From contig NW_023605083.1 of assembly GCF_014898055.3 (NCBI RefSeq), positions 68,751,715 through 68,815,714 on the forward strand: DNA of 64,000 nucleotides, given 5' to 3'. Position numbers and translations under genes: made by a program. A model generated the notes under the pieces. It saw nothing but the letters and a program-made list of their open reading frames with translations, ran no database searches and had not been told where the DNA came from. Shown in pieces: positions 36,482 through 47,740 of this stretch. The stretch comes from Talpa occidentalis. Lineage: Eukaryota > Chordata > Mammalia > Eulipotyphla > Talpidae. Numbering within the stretch: the first letter of the stretch is position 1; every line of letters begins with the position of its first letter.

Positions 36482-37249
36482 AAAGACATGCAGGAGATCA
36501 AAGAATTAATGGAGACGCTAAAGAACTCTGGGAAAAGCAATGAAAGCAGAATAGATGAAATGGAAGAACGAATAAGTACTCTTGAAGACACAGAAATAAA
36601 AAGAACCAAAACAGAAAAAGAAAGAGAAGTATGAAGGAAAAAGACTGAAGAAAGACTTCAGGAACTATCTGACTCCATGAAGAAAGGAAATACGAGTTAT
36701 AGGAATCCCAGAAAGAGAGGAGAGAGATGTAGGAACAGAGAAAATATTCAAGGAAATAATTGAAGAGAAGTTCTCAAACATAAAGGAGCTGAAAATTGAT
36801 ATACAAGAAGCAAGAAGAACACCAAACTTCCACGATGAAAGGAAAAATACAGCAAGACACATAATAGTAAAGCTCCCAAGAATCCAGGACAAGGAAAAAA
36901 TAATGAAGCTGACAAGAGGGAAGAAACAGATAACATTCAAAGGAAAACCAATCAGACTGACATCAGACTTCTCTGAAGAAACACTACGGGCAAGGAGAGA
37001 GTGGAGGGACATAGTCAACAGACTCCAAGAAAACAGATGCCAACCAAGAATACTCTATCCCTCAAAGCTCTCCTTCCTCTATGAAGAAAGAATAAGGACC
37101 TTCCTAGACAAAAAGAAACTTTGGAATTTCATTACGACTAAACCCCCACTCCAAAAAATACTACAAGGAGTCCTAAAGCCAGAACCTCAGAGGGACGAAT
37201 AACAACAAAAGAAGGCCAAAAAAAAATTATTAAAAGAATAAATAAATAA

Positions 37250-40200
37250 AATCAAAGGAAAGACAAATATATCAATATTAACTCTAAATGTAAATGGACT
37301 AAACTCTTCAATAAAAAGACACAGAGTTGCAGGCTGGATTAAGAAACAAAACCCAACATTTTGCTGTCTCCAGGAGACACATTTTGTTACAAAAGATAAA
37401 AAATAGACCCAAAGTTAAAGGATGGAAAACAATCCTACAAGCAAATGGACCAAAAAAAAAAAAAGCAAGAACAGCTATACTTATCTCAGATAAAACAGAT
37501 TTCAAACTCAAAAGGGTAAAAAGAGACCCCAATGGTCACTACATTATGATCAAGGGGACAATACTTCAAGAAGAAATAACACTCATTTACATATATTCAC
37601 CAAACAAAGGAGCACCAAAATATATCAGACAACTATTATCATCTTTGAAAACAGACATCAGAAAGACACATACGTAGTGGGAGACTTCAACACACCACTA
37701 TCAACAATGGATAGATCAATGAGACAAAAAAAAAGTAAAGACACTAACACTCTAAATAAGGATATAGAGCACTTGGGCTTAAAGGAACATCTATAGAACA
37801 CTAAATCCCAAAAAATCTGAGTACACATTTTTATCAAGTGCACACGGATCATTCTCCAGGATTGATCACATACTGGGACCCAAGACAAAAAACAGATTCA
37901 CTAAGATTGAAATCATACCAACCATCTTTTCTGACCATGAAGGCATCAAACTAGAAATAAACCATAAAAAGAAGGCAAGGAACTCTTCAACCTCTTAGAG
38001 ATTGAAAACCGCACTACTTGAAGACCACTGGATTAATGAGGAGATGAAAGAAGAAATTAAAAAAATCTTTGAGTTGAATGACAAGGAGGACACCAATTAT
38101 CTAAATGTACAGGATGCAGCAAAAGCAGTAATAAGAGGAAAATATATAGCAGTAGAGGCTCACATCAAGAAACAAGAAAGAACTCAAAGAAAATACCTAA
38201 TCTAGAAAAAGAACAACAAAAAAACCCCAAAACCAGTAGAAGAAAAGAAATAATAAAAACCAAAGCAGAAATAAATGAAATTGAAAGTAAAAAAAAAAAA
38301 AAAAAAATCCAAAAGATCAATGAAACCAAGAGCTGGTTCCTCGAAAAAATAAATAAAATAGACAACCCCCTAGCCAGGCTCACAAAGGAAAAAAGGGAGA
38401 AAGCACAAATAAACAGAATCATAAATGAAAGAGGAAAAATCACAACGGACACAGCAGAAATCAAAAGAATAATCAGTAACTACTATGAACAGTTACATGG
38501 AAACAAGTTCAACAATCTAGAGGAGATGGACAAATTCCTACAACTCTACAATCACCCAAAGCTAGATAAAGAAGAAATAGAACACCTAAACAGACCAATT
38601 ACAAGCAGCAAAATTGAAATGGTAATCAAAAACCTCCCCAAAAACAAAATCCCAGGACCTGATGGATTTACAAATGAATTCTACCAAATGTTCAGAAACA
38701 AATTAGTGCCTATCCTTCACAAACTCTTCCAAAAAATTGAGAAGGAAGGGATAATACCAAACACGTTCTATGAAGTCAAAATTACACTTATACCAAAACC
38801 GAACAAAGACAACACAAAAAAAGGAAAAGTACAGGCCAATCTCCCTAATGAACACTGATGCAAAAATCCTCAATAAAATTTTAGCTATCAGAATCCAACA
38901 ATGTATCCATAAGATAATTCACCATGACCAAGTGGGATTCATTCCTGGAACACAAGGATGGTTCAACATCCAAAAATCAATCAACGTTATCCAACATATC
39001 AACAAAAAGAAATATAAAAACCATATGATAATATCAATAGATGCCAAGAAAGCTTTCGACAAAGTGCAACACCCATTCATGAAAAAAGCCCTTGAAATTC
39101 TTGGGATACAAGAACATACCTCAACATCATAAAGGCCACATATGACAAGCCAACAGCCAGTATCATTTTCAATGGCGAAAAGCTGAATGCATTCTCAATA
39201 AGATCTGGGACAAGACAAGGATGTCCACTCTCACCACTGCTTTTCAATACAATACTGGAAGTCCTAGCCAGAGCAATAAGACAAGAGAAAGACATACAAG
39301 GAATCCAAATAGGAAAAGAAGTGAAACTATAACTATTTGCAGATGATATGATAATATACATGGAGAAAGAACCCCAAAAATTCCAGAGAAAAGCTAATTC
39401 AACTCATCAATCAGTTCAGTAAATTGGCAGGATACAAAATCAACATGCAAAAATCAGTAGCCTTCCTATATGTCAACACTAAATCTGAAGAAGAAGAATT
39501 TAAAAAAAAAATCCCTTTTACTATCGAAACAAAAATAAATCAAATACTTGGGAATAAATCTAACAAAAGAGGTAAAGGACATATACAAAGAAAACTATAA
39601 AACACTGTTAAAAGAAATAGAAGAAGACACAAAGAAATGGAAAGACATCCCCTGCTCATGGATTGGAAGAAAAAATATTATTAAAATGGCCATCCTACCA
39701 AAAGCAATATACAGATTCAATGCTATTCCAATAAAAAATTTCAATTTCAGGGCCTCCCTGGTGGTGCAGTGGTTGAGCGCTGGGTTGGGAAGCTGCCTGC
39801 GGCCTTTACGGCGCCGGTTCAATCCCCGGCTGCTCCCCGGCCACCGGGCGAGGGTCCCACACGGTGCGCAGACCTCTCCTGCCGCCCACTGCTCCCCTCA
39901 GCAGTGTACTTTGGTCCTTTTGCCTGCTCTGCTCCCCGCTCTGGCTCTGGTGAATTTTCTCACCCTCCCGTGCTTCTGACTGTACCCACTGCATGTATAA
40001 ACAAAAACAAACAAAAAAAAACAAACAAATAAATAAATAAAAACATACCTCTATTAAAAAAAAAAATTCTAAAAAAAAAAAATTCAATTTCATTCTTCAA
40101 AGAAATAGAACAATTATTGAGGAAATTCATATGGAACCACAAAAAACCCCAAATAGCCAAAACTCTCCTGGAAAAAAAAAAATAAAGAAGGGAATGGAGG

Positions 40201-41421
40201 CATCACACTCCCAGACTTCAAACTACTACAAAGCCATAATCATTAAAACTGCATGGCATTGGAACAAGAACAGACACACAGACCAATGGAATCAAATAGA
40301 AAATCCAGAAATAAACCCACAGATTTATGGTCAACTAATCTTTTACAGAGGAGCAAAGAATATTCATTGGAGCAAAGAAAGTTTGTTCAATAAATGGTGC
40401 TGGGAAACTGGGTTGCTACATGCAAAAGTATGAAACTTGACTACTACCTAACACCATGCACAAAAACCAACTCAAAATGGATTAAACAACAGGACATAAG
40501 ACCTGAAACCATAAAATACATAGAAAGAAATATAGGCAAAATACTACATGATATGCACATCAAAGACATCTTTACAGACACATCACCCAAAGCAGTGATA
40601 ATGAAGGCAAAGATAAACAGCTGGGACTACATCAAATTAAAGAGCTTCTGAACAGAAAAGGAGACAATAACAAAAACAAAGAGAAACCACACCGATTGGG
40701 AGAACATTTTTGCACACAACACTAATGATAAAGGACTGATCACAAAAATCTACAAAGAGCTGATGAAACTCAACAAAAACAAAGAAAATAATCCAGTCAA
40801 AAAATGGGCAGAAGAGCTAAAAAGAAACTTCTCTGAAGAGGAAATGCAAATGGCCAACAGGCATATGAAAAAAAATGTTCAACATCACTTGTCATCAGGG
40901 AAATGCAAATCAAAACTACCATGAGATACCAACTTACACCAGTGAGAATGGCACATATTAAAAAATCTAGCAACAACAAATGTTGGCAAGGGTGTGGAGA
41001 AAAAGGAACTCTTCTGCACTGTTGGTGGGATTGCAAACTGGTCCAACCACTATGGAGAGCTGTGTGGAGATTTATTGACCTACTAAACATAGAGCTTCCA
41101 TATGATCCAGCAATTCCACTCCTAGGTATTTACCCAAAGGACACAGAAACATCAACTCCAAAGAGCACCTGCACCCCTATGTTTATAGCAGCACTGTTTA
41201 CAATAGCTAAGCTTTGGAAACAGCCTACATGCCCAAAAATAGATGACTGGATCAAGAAGATGTGGTGCATATACACCATGGAATATTACTCAGCATTCAA
41301 AAAAGATAAACACATGCAATTTGCAGCAACATGGATGGCGCTGGAAGGGATCATGCTCAGCGAAATAAGCCAGAAAGAAAAAGAAAAATACTGGATGGTC
41401 TCACTCATAGCAGGAATCTAG
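37250..41421 (+). pseudogene. L1 ORF2 (endonuclease/reverse transcriptase), broken, SINE-interrupted
   Basis: ORF2p nicks target DNA and reverse transcribes L1 RNA. The endonuclease region opens near 37266 with ILTLNVNGLNSSIKRHRVAG and CCLQETHF. The RT region holds KIPGPDGFTNEFYQ (about 38650), [11 protein letters not shown] (about 39042) and the catalytic FADD at 39336-39347. The C-terminal Cys/His motif C-x3-C-x7-H-x4-C ([20 protein letters not shown]) is at about 40976-41037. The end is ...SLIAGI and TAG at 41419-41421. Without the SINE the span of about 1280 codons fits ORF2p. Damage includes many frameshifts, a TAA at 39330-39332 just before LFADD, and the SINE at 39750-40082. No clear start codon is left. 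Confidence 0.92.
39750..40082 (+). mobile_element. tRNA-derived SINE (type A) nested in L1 ORF2
   Basis: Head 'gggcctccctggtggtgcagtggttgagcgc', B box 'ggttcaatccccgg', and a long unstable A-rich tail of caaa, aaat and A runs to 40082. The duplication ttcaatttca at 39740-39749 and 40083-40092, plus adjacent A's, marks the site. It disrupts ORF2 downstream of the RT domain, so it postdates the L1. Confidence 0.95.
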
Positions 41422-41694
41422 AAAACTGAAATAGGGGACCAGGAAAATGAATAACTATAAGAAAGTGAAAATCAAAATCAACAAAAACTATGAACCAGAG
41501 ACACTTTATGGGGGGTGGGGGGCGGGGGAGGGGAGGGATTGGGGTCAAAATAAGGGGATTGCAATTGTATGGGGAATATAAAATTAAAATTTAAATTAAA
41601 AAAATAAAAAATAAACATAAAAATTAAAAAGAAATAAAATGCATACATTGTGCAAAAATCAAAAATTATGTAACAATTATATAAAATAATTAAA
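41422..41694 (+). other. L1 3'UTR with G-rich tract and extended 3' end
   Basis: After the ORF2 stop come 'gggggtggggggcgggggaggggaggg' at about 41510-41537, a likely G-quadruplex-forming tract common in L1 3'UTRs, and then 'gtatggggaatataaaattaaaattt' and an A-rich tract. Unlike the other short copies, the element continues with 'atgcatacattgtgcaaaaatc...ataattaaaaaaa' to 41694. A closely similar segment ends the twin-primed L1 at 50.76-50.82 kb, so I take it as a distal 3'UTR rather than a transduction. Confidence 0.7.
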
Positions 41695-41714
41695 AAAAGA
41701 AACTATAAATCTGA
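41695..41714. repeat. Target-site duplication, right copy (full-length L1)
   Basis: aaaagaaactataaatctga, pairing with 34044-34063 at 19 of 20 positions. Confidence 0.85.
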
Positions 41715-41823
41715 CTAGAACTAAGAATACGTGACATAAATATGAAGAGTTGTAAAAACTGTACATTTAACCATATACATTGTTTTAAACCATGTTGTTT
41801 CAATTAAAATATTGCAAAAAAAC

Positions 41824-42099
41824 GGGCCTCCCCGGTGGTGCAGCAGTTGAGCACTGGGTTGCGATTCTGCCAGCAGCTTCTGCAGTGCTGGTTCCATCCC
41901 GCTGCTCCCGGCCACTGGAGGAGGGTCCCACATGGCGTGCAGACCTCTCCTGTGGCCCGCTGCTCCCCTCAGCAGTGTGCTTGGGTTCTTCTGCCTGCTC
42001 TGCTCCCTGCTCTGGCTCTGGTGAGTTCTCTCACCCTCCCGCACTTCTGACTCTACCCAGTGCTTGTATAAATAAATAAATAAATAAATTTTTAAAAAT
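41824..42099 (+). mobile_element. tRNA-derived SINE (type A), complete
   Basis: Head 'gggcctccccggtggtgcagcagttgagcac', B box 'ggttccatccc' (diverged) and an AAAT-unit tail. Duplications aaaatattgcaaaaaaac (41806-41823) and aaaatatttcaaaaaac (42100-42116) flank it with one mismatch and one A-run difference. Confidence 0.95.
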
Positions 42100-42755
42100 A
42101 AAATATTTCAAAAAACAATAAAATAGCTGTGTTGCTGCCTGACAGTGGAGGAACCAGACTCTCATCCTATTATTTTTCCTTAGTGTGCAATATGTTGAGT
42201 TAACATTTGGTTTAATAAGTATTTTATTTATAAACTATTATTATTGTTTTGTTAACTGTCAGCGGTTATCCCATCTGATATAGGCTTGTGCAGGGAGAAA
42301 ATTTTTCTTGTTCCTCACATTAACTTTATGACTGTTATGTCAATCTCTGTTCCTTTTCATCTGTGAATTTATTTCTCCATTTTCCTTCTATTACCAAATA
42401 ATATTGCACATAATTGGGGGAGTCATCTTCAGTCCATTAACATCCATGTGTTTTACATGGGACTTGACCTCACCCTTGGTTTCTGAGATAAGCCGGAATC
42501 ACCTAACTGGATTAATATGTGCCATCTCCCTGGTCACAGTCAATAACTCAGAGATGGTTACTGATCTGACCTGGCCAATATGAAATAAAGAGATAACTAG
42601 GAATGGAAAGAAGCTGATTTCAAGAAAGAAACATATTCCTTTTTTGTGAAAATTATTGGAAGATATAATATTTTTTTTTCCAAAGTCATATTCACAACCC
42701 AGCTTTTTTATTAAAATCACTAACCATCTTGAACTGCTGTTAAAAAAATTAGTTG

Positions 42756-43000
42756 TAGGGCCTCCCCGGTGGCGCAGCAGGTTGAGCACTGTCCACAGCC
42801 TCTGCAGTGTGGGTTCGATTCCAGGCCTGGCCTGGGAGAAACCCACATGGCATGGTAGATCTTCCCTGCCTCTCCTGCTGCTCCCCTCAGCAGTGTCTTC
42901 AGTCTGTCCCCCTGTTCTTCTCCCCGCTCTGTCTCTGGTGAATTCTCTCACCCTCCCGCACCTCTGACCTGTACCCCAGTTCTTGTATAAATAAAATCTT
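42756..43000 (+). mobile_element. tRNA-derived SINE (type B), complete
   Basis: Type B features: 'gcagcaggttgagcactgtccacagcc' with a shorter head and 'ttccaggcctggcctggg' after the B box 'gggttcgattcc'. The tail 'cttgtataaataaaatcttt' carries AATAAA and TCTTT. The duplication taaaaaaattagttg at 42741-42755 and 43001-43015 is perfect. Confidence 0.95.
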
Positions 43001-43159
43001 TAAAAAAATTAGTTGCATTAGTTGCCTTGTCTTCTTCAATGTGATTATGCTATTCACTTGAAATTCAGGAGAGACACTTATTTCTGTGGTTTTCTATTTT
43101 ATCTTGCTTCCCCAACCTTGTTACTTTCTTTGGATTATGTAATATATTCATCTGGTGTC

Positions 43160-43850
43160 AATGGTGAAACTATACACAACTCTATCCCTGGAGAAATGCT
43201 ACTACACCCACACTCTCTTCACCTAACTCCCACTCAAGCCCACTGGTAACCAGTCTCATTAATCTCTGAATTTTCCTTCCTCTGATTCTTTGTATATGAT
43301 TGAGCACAAACATGGGTATTTTCTTAATTTATCTTCTTTCTTACAGAAAAGTCATGTAGATTGTGTGTGTGTGTGTGTTTACTTTGCTGGATTTAAATAG
43401 TAATATATTCTGAAACTCTCTTTTTATCAGCCTATGGAGATCTTCTTTTTCAGCTGTACACCATAGCACTGCATTTGTAGATGTGCCAAAATCTATTCTA
43501 CCATCCACTATTTAACCTTTTAGATCGTGGTTTCCAGTATTTTTAAATTATCAAAAATACTGTAAAGAATAAATGTAAATGTGTGTATATCTACTATTAT
43601 ATTTCTGGGGATAAAAATCATATGCAGCCTTACTGAGTCAAAGGTAAATGTATTTTTACTAGATATTGCCAAATTCCCATCCAAAATGAATTCACAATTT
43701 GCATTCTTATCAGCAGTGTTTGAAGGTATCAACTCACCCACTGCCTAATGTATACACGGTGCTTTCTTACTTTATAACAATCAGACAGGTAAGAAATAGT
43801 TTCCATTTGCATACCTCAAATTAGTGGAGGTAAGTGTCTTTGTACAAGAT
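43160..43850 (-). mobile_element. Old L1 (L1M-type) 3' region, minus strand
   Basis: Antisense L1 text: 'actggtaaccagtctcattaatctctgaattt' (3'UTR side), then 'ctggggataaaaatcatatgcagccttactgagtcaaagg'. 'actagatattgccaaattcccatccaaaatgaattcacaatttgcattcttatcagcagtgtttga' and 'aatagtttccatttgcatacctcaaattagtggaggt' follow. An older lineage than the young L1 elements here, with no intact frame. A short (TG)n lies at 43362-43378. Confidence 0.7.
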
Positions 43851-43994
43851 TTATATATATTTTTTTTCTCTCTGTTTACAGTTTTAAACTGTAAACAAAC
43901 TTTAGAATTGCTCTGTGTGTGTATATATAGTATGCACATAAAACCAGCTGCGTCTCCATATTATTTTTTTACATCGGTCAGTGGTTTCCCCTGT

Positions 43995-44320
43995 AAGTCA
44001 ATATCTTGGTTGTTATGCATGGTCAGTACTTTCATTTTCTTGCTTCAAACTATTTTTCCTGCTTTGAGTCTTCCATGCCCTCTCTACCTGTGCCCTCCTT
44101 TTTGCTATCGCTCCTGCTAAATAATCCTTTCAGCCTTAAATTTAGACATCTCCCTCTCCGGAAACCTTTCTCTGTTATGCTCATTACTCTCTTCATCACC
44201 TCTTCAGTTTGTGTGCATTTCTTCTGTTCTGTCTATTATTGGACAGTCACATTCCTTTGTTGAAGTCTCTTCTGCACTGTGAATCCTTTGCATGCTTGGG
44301 TTATTTCTTATCCATCCTGT
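43995..44320 (+). repeat. L2 fragment, ancient
   Basis: 'ttccatgccctctctacctgtgccctcc' followed by 'catctccctctccggaaacctttctctg' and 'tgttgaagtctcttctgcactgtgaatcctttg' has the pyrimidine-rich layout of the L2 3' half in plus orientation. The two overlapping frames of 85-98 codons arise from it and lack domains. Confidence 0.5.
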
Positions 44321-44939
44321 CATGTGGGGAGGAGAAAATCAAGATGCCTTAAATTTGAGCTTAAGAAAACATGGACTTAAGAGTAAATCATAATGCCCCT
44401 TTACAAAAATTACTATTCTGGAGGGGAAAAAAAAATTAACACTGCCTTGGATTTGTCTAAGTGTGTGATGCTTAAGAAAGTGACAAATGAGGGTGGGGCT
44501 GTTTATGGTTTATGGTATTATAAGAGAAAGTACAGAAGATGTCAGAGAAACATGCCATGTTTGCCTAAGAATTATCCAATGATATTCTTATTTAGGAAAG
44601 AAACTTCTGGAAGGTAGTGTTCAACATTTAGATGTTAGCCACATGTTACGCTGTGCTATGTCCACCACCATGAAGTCCAGCCGCACAAGCTTTCAGAAAA
44701 ATCTGCACAGCAACCCTGAGGCACTTCTCTGGGGGAATAAAATAATCTGGGTCACATCCAACAAAACAAATCAGGGGAAACAATGGTAGGAGCTGTAGCA
44801 GCTAGCAGAAACAGTGAAGAGTCAGGTAAATTTGGTGAAGCTAGGTTGGATGCAGACTGATTCAGGAGTAAGACAAGTAGCTCTTTTTCAGACCCATCTG
44901 TGACATTAAGATGTTCTATAAACCCTAGAGAGAAGATGT

Positions 44940-45190
44940 AATACCTTATTTTTTAAATCCATTTTATTGTGGTATTATGTAGCTTTAATTACATATGCCA
45001 ATTTAAATATACGGTTGATGGTTCTTAATAAGTGGATGTATTCATGTGACCTCCACCACAATCAAGGTGTGAATTATCGTTCTTAATTCAAAACATTCCC
45101 TTGTGTCCTTTGTGAGTTACCTTACCTTCCACACTTCTAACTCCGAACAACCACTGATCTGCTCTGTGTCACTATAAATCAGTTGTAGCT
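44940..45190 (-). mobile_element. Old L1 3'UTR fragment, minus strand
   Basis: 'ttttattgtggtattatgtagctttaattacatatgcc' then 'gtattcatgtgacctccaccacaatcaagg' and 'ctccgaacaaccactgatctgctctgtgtcac' matches the antisense old L1 3'UTR phrase (attcacataccataaa…ccatcaccacaatc…ggcaaccactaatctactttctgtc). Confidence 0.6.
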
Positions 45191-45239
45191 GTTTGGTTTA
45201 CATTCCTACGAATCTGCCTAAATGCTCAGAACACCCAAG

Positions 45240-46035
45240 TCCAACTTGCAAATAGGGTATCCCCCCTCCACACCAAGCAATACGTGGGCCACCAACTGGA
45301 TGTCCTGCCATTCAATTCATTATGGCATCTATATGGAGATAGCATCAGAGTGCACAGGTTAAGGTTCCATTCCTACAATACTGACTCTCACTACAACCTC
45401 AGCCATTCAGAAGCCTGTCAGCAGCCCAGGTTGTTACCTGTACTTCCAACCACTCACTTTAACCCAAATGCTCCCACTACAGGTTTTCCACTGTGTCAGT
45501 TAATTTGCTAGAGTGACTCACAGATACGGACAGAAGCTCTTAGTACACTACGTGCTTAGTATAAAAGAATGGAAGAAATACATAGGAAGAAGTATGGTGA
45601 AAGTGTCTGGGGCTGCCACAACCCCTTTAGAAGTGCCACATGCCCTAATTCTTCTTAAGGTTCCTAACCCCAAAACGCTCCAAACCTCATCCCTTTGGGT
45701 TTATATGAAGGCTTCGTTACATAGGCATGATTGACTAAATCATTCTCATTGGTGATTAATTCAACTTCCTGGCTCTCCTCCCTGTCTCCAGCAGTCAGCA
45801 GGTGGGAATGACATCTCCAACCCTCTAACCACATGGTTGGTTCTACTGACAACCTGTCATTATCCTTTGGTCAACTCATTTATATAACAAATTATACCTT
45901 TATTGCTCTCATCACCTAGAAAATACCAAAGGTTTGGGGAGTTGTGGGTCAGAAACTGTGGTCAAAGACCAAATACATATATGAAAAAACTATTTTTTGG
46001 TTGAATATGTATTTCTTATAAATCACAATATTGCA
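45240..46035. mobile_element. Ancient solo LTR, probably of an endogenous retrovirus
   Basis: The phrases 'cagttaatttgctagagtgactcacagatac', 'tttatatgaaggcttcgttacataggcatgattgactaaatcatt' and 'ttggtgattaattcaacttcctggc' are those of an old mammalian LTR group. It ends 'aatatgtatttcttataaatcacaatattgca'. Family name and strand are not certain; the end reading TGCAATATTGTG on the minus strand would suit a minus-strand LTR. No viral coding sequence is attached. Confidence 0.55.
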
Positions 46036-46389
46036 AGATGCCTCCCGTGGAGATTAAATCCTGCCACTTAAATTCCCACCAGCATACACAAAGTTCTAGT
46101 TGCTCTTCAAAATTTGCTATTGTCAGTCTTTTCAAATTTAAGCCACTTTGGTTGGTGTGTTTCTCCGTGCCTTTAATTCTGGTAGTTTATAAAAATTAAA
46201 GAAACTAGCTCATGTGATAAAAAAAAAAAAATGATGGAATCTCTTTAGATGTCCCAACCATCCTTCCTTTCCCCATATGTGCATGCTGTTTCTCCTATCA
46301 TTTATCTGGGCTGACATTTTCACTTGCTTGACTTTCTACAATAAAATGTAGAGGTGATGTCCTGGGACTTCTGAAATCAAGACTTACAG

Positions 46390-46712
46390 CAATTGACAGC
46401 TTCCATGTCCTGAATATAGGATTCATGTGCTGTGCTGGTAGCAGCTCAACTCAGATGGAAGCCATACGATGGAGAATTGAAACACTGGTTGGCTACCCAA
46501 GCTAAACTGTCAGCCAGCCAGGACCATGTGAGTGAGTGCCTTAGATATCCCATCCCTGATAAACCTCCAGATGACCAGACCCTGTTGCCAGAACCACCAT
46601 CCAACTAAATGCATATAATCCCCACTTGTGAAAGATAATGAAATGACCATTTTAAGCCATTGAGTTTTGGGGTGGTTTGTTAAAGAGCAATAGATAACCA
46701 AAATATTTATAT
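46390..46712 (+). mobile_element. MaLR-type LTR 3' part, ancient
   Basis: 'agattcatgtgctgtgctggtagcagctc'-like body and the end 'ttttaagccattgagttttggggtggtttgttaaagagcaatagataacc' match the 3' end of MLT1/MST-class LTRs in plus orientation. Confidence 0.65.
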
Positions 46713-46959
46713 ACAAATTTCCTAGCTGAGGGCTCAATAAATATTTGCCAAATTAATACATTCATCTATTTAACATACACTCTTTGTGTATTTAGCACTG
46801 TGCTAAATATTGCAGCACAGCTCTGTGTCTTGAGAAAAAAAAAAAAGGAGATTGCTCCCTCAATTTGCAGATGATGATAGCATTTAGTTATAACATTTAG
46901 GAATCTTTTAACTATAAATCATTGACCCTCATTTGGCCTTGATCAAGAGTCTCTTTATC

Positions 46960-47480
46960 CCAATCAGGCCCTGCTGGGAGCCCGGAGTAATTTCCTGAGG
47001 CACCAAGTACCATGAATTATCCACACCCCCTCCTCCAGCGCAGTCCTTCCAGGGTGGAAATGCAGCAACACCCGCTGCTTGAGTAACAGTGGAAACATGA
47101 CCCACTTCAGTCACGTCAGCAAAGATTTTGTCTTGCAACAGTTAATCCTTTGAGTAAATGAGGTGCAATCTTGAATAGCTGGAGGATAGTAAATTGATTG
47201 CTGATGGAGCTCATTTGAGCAACCCCGATCATCCACCACTCAGCTACAGTTTACAGGCAGCTGTGACAGATTAAGTCCAAAAAGAGCATGGCAATCACAG
47301 TCGCCTTGATGCCCAAAGCACAGGATGCCCTTTTTACCTCTTTTGAGAATGAAAGAGACAAAACGAACCCCCCTCTGGTGTATGTCCCTATCCTTCCTGT
47401 CTCCGCAAAAGAAACATGGACAGCTCATTGAGAATTTGAGCTGATGAGACCTAATACAACCCATATTCATCATTTAGCAC
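46960..47480. other. Non-repetitive, motif-rich stretch; candidate regulatory DNA
   Basis: No transposon is recognisable and GC is moderately raised. CAGCTGTGACAG at about 47258 combines an E-box with a TGACAG MEIS/PBX-type site. Short frames on the minus strand (69 to 77 codons) lack any domain. It sits just upstream of the 5'-truncated L1. The call rests on motif density only. Confidence 0.25.
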
Positions 47481-47724
47481 ATAAGGAAAAGGCACCCCCA
47501 AAAATTAAGTGATGCCTTGCCCGCCATACAGGGAATTAGAAGCACAGATGAGATCACATGTCAAGGCACTGAAATCTTAATCTTTTCATTTCAATGGCCT
47601 ATATCACTGCTTTCCTGGGACTTGGGACATTTTGTTCCCAGTAACTGTTCATGCTTTGGAAGACATCTGCCATTTTCCTCAGAGGAATGAACATGGAGGC
47701 CAGGTCATATGCTAGGACCATCTC

Positions 47725-47740
47725 TAAAATTTCTTCAGCT
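47725..47740. repeat. Target-site duplication, left copy (5'-truncated L1)
   Basis: taaaatttcttcagct, repeated perfectly at 48726-48741. Confidence 0.95.

Larger units (their letters stand above)
36127..37202 (+). pseudogene. L1 ORF1 (ORF1p RNA-binding protein), broken
   Basis: ORF1p is the L1 RNA-binding trimeric chaperone. The ATG at 36127 opens MPANTSSTVSQRIKQ, then a basic stretch; the frame ends at an (AAAT)n expansion (36247-36274). A second frame (about 36305-36634) encodes the coiled coil, rich in KEIENN and heptads, and is closed by TGA at 36632-36634. The C-terminal RNA-binding part continues in further frames: 'ERDVGTEKIF...' text near 36720-36900, then 36903-37202, which ends LKPEPQRDE and TAA. 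That last part contains RREWRDI and LYPSKLSF motifs typical of ORF1p. Total span of about 358 codons is near the family's usual size, plus an internal 54-bp duplication. At least two frameshifts and one stop disable it. Confidence 0.88.
34064..41694 (+). mobile_element. Near full-length L1 retrotransposon, inactive, with nested SINE
   Basis: An L1 of about 7.6 kb, or about 7.3 kb without the nested SINE. The 5' end 'agggggcggatctacatggcagtgagg' is a classic L1 start. The order is 5'UTR 34064-36126, ORF1 36127-37202, ORF2 about 37250-41421, a G-rich 3'UTR, then an A-rich tail and a second 3' segment to 41694. Flanking 20-bp duplications (34044-34063, 41695-41714) match at 19 of 20. Frameshifts and stops in both ORFs mean it cannot move now. 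The good duplication and clear alignability with the other young L1 3' ends here place it in a recent lineage. Confidence 0.93.

Noticed and set aside
41635..41694. 3' transduction at the end of the full-length L1
   Set aside because: A similar segment ends another L1 copy at 50.76-50.82 kb, so a shared distal 3'UTR explains it better.
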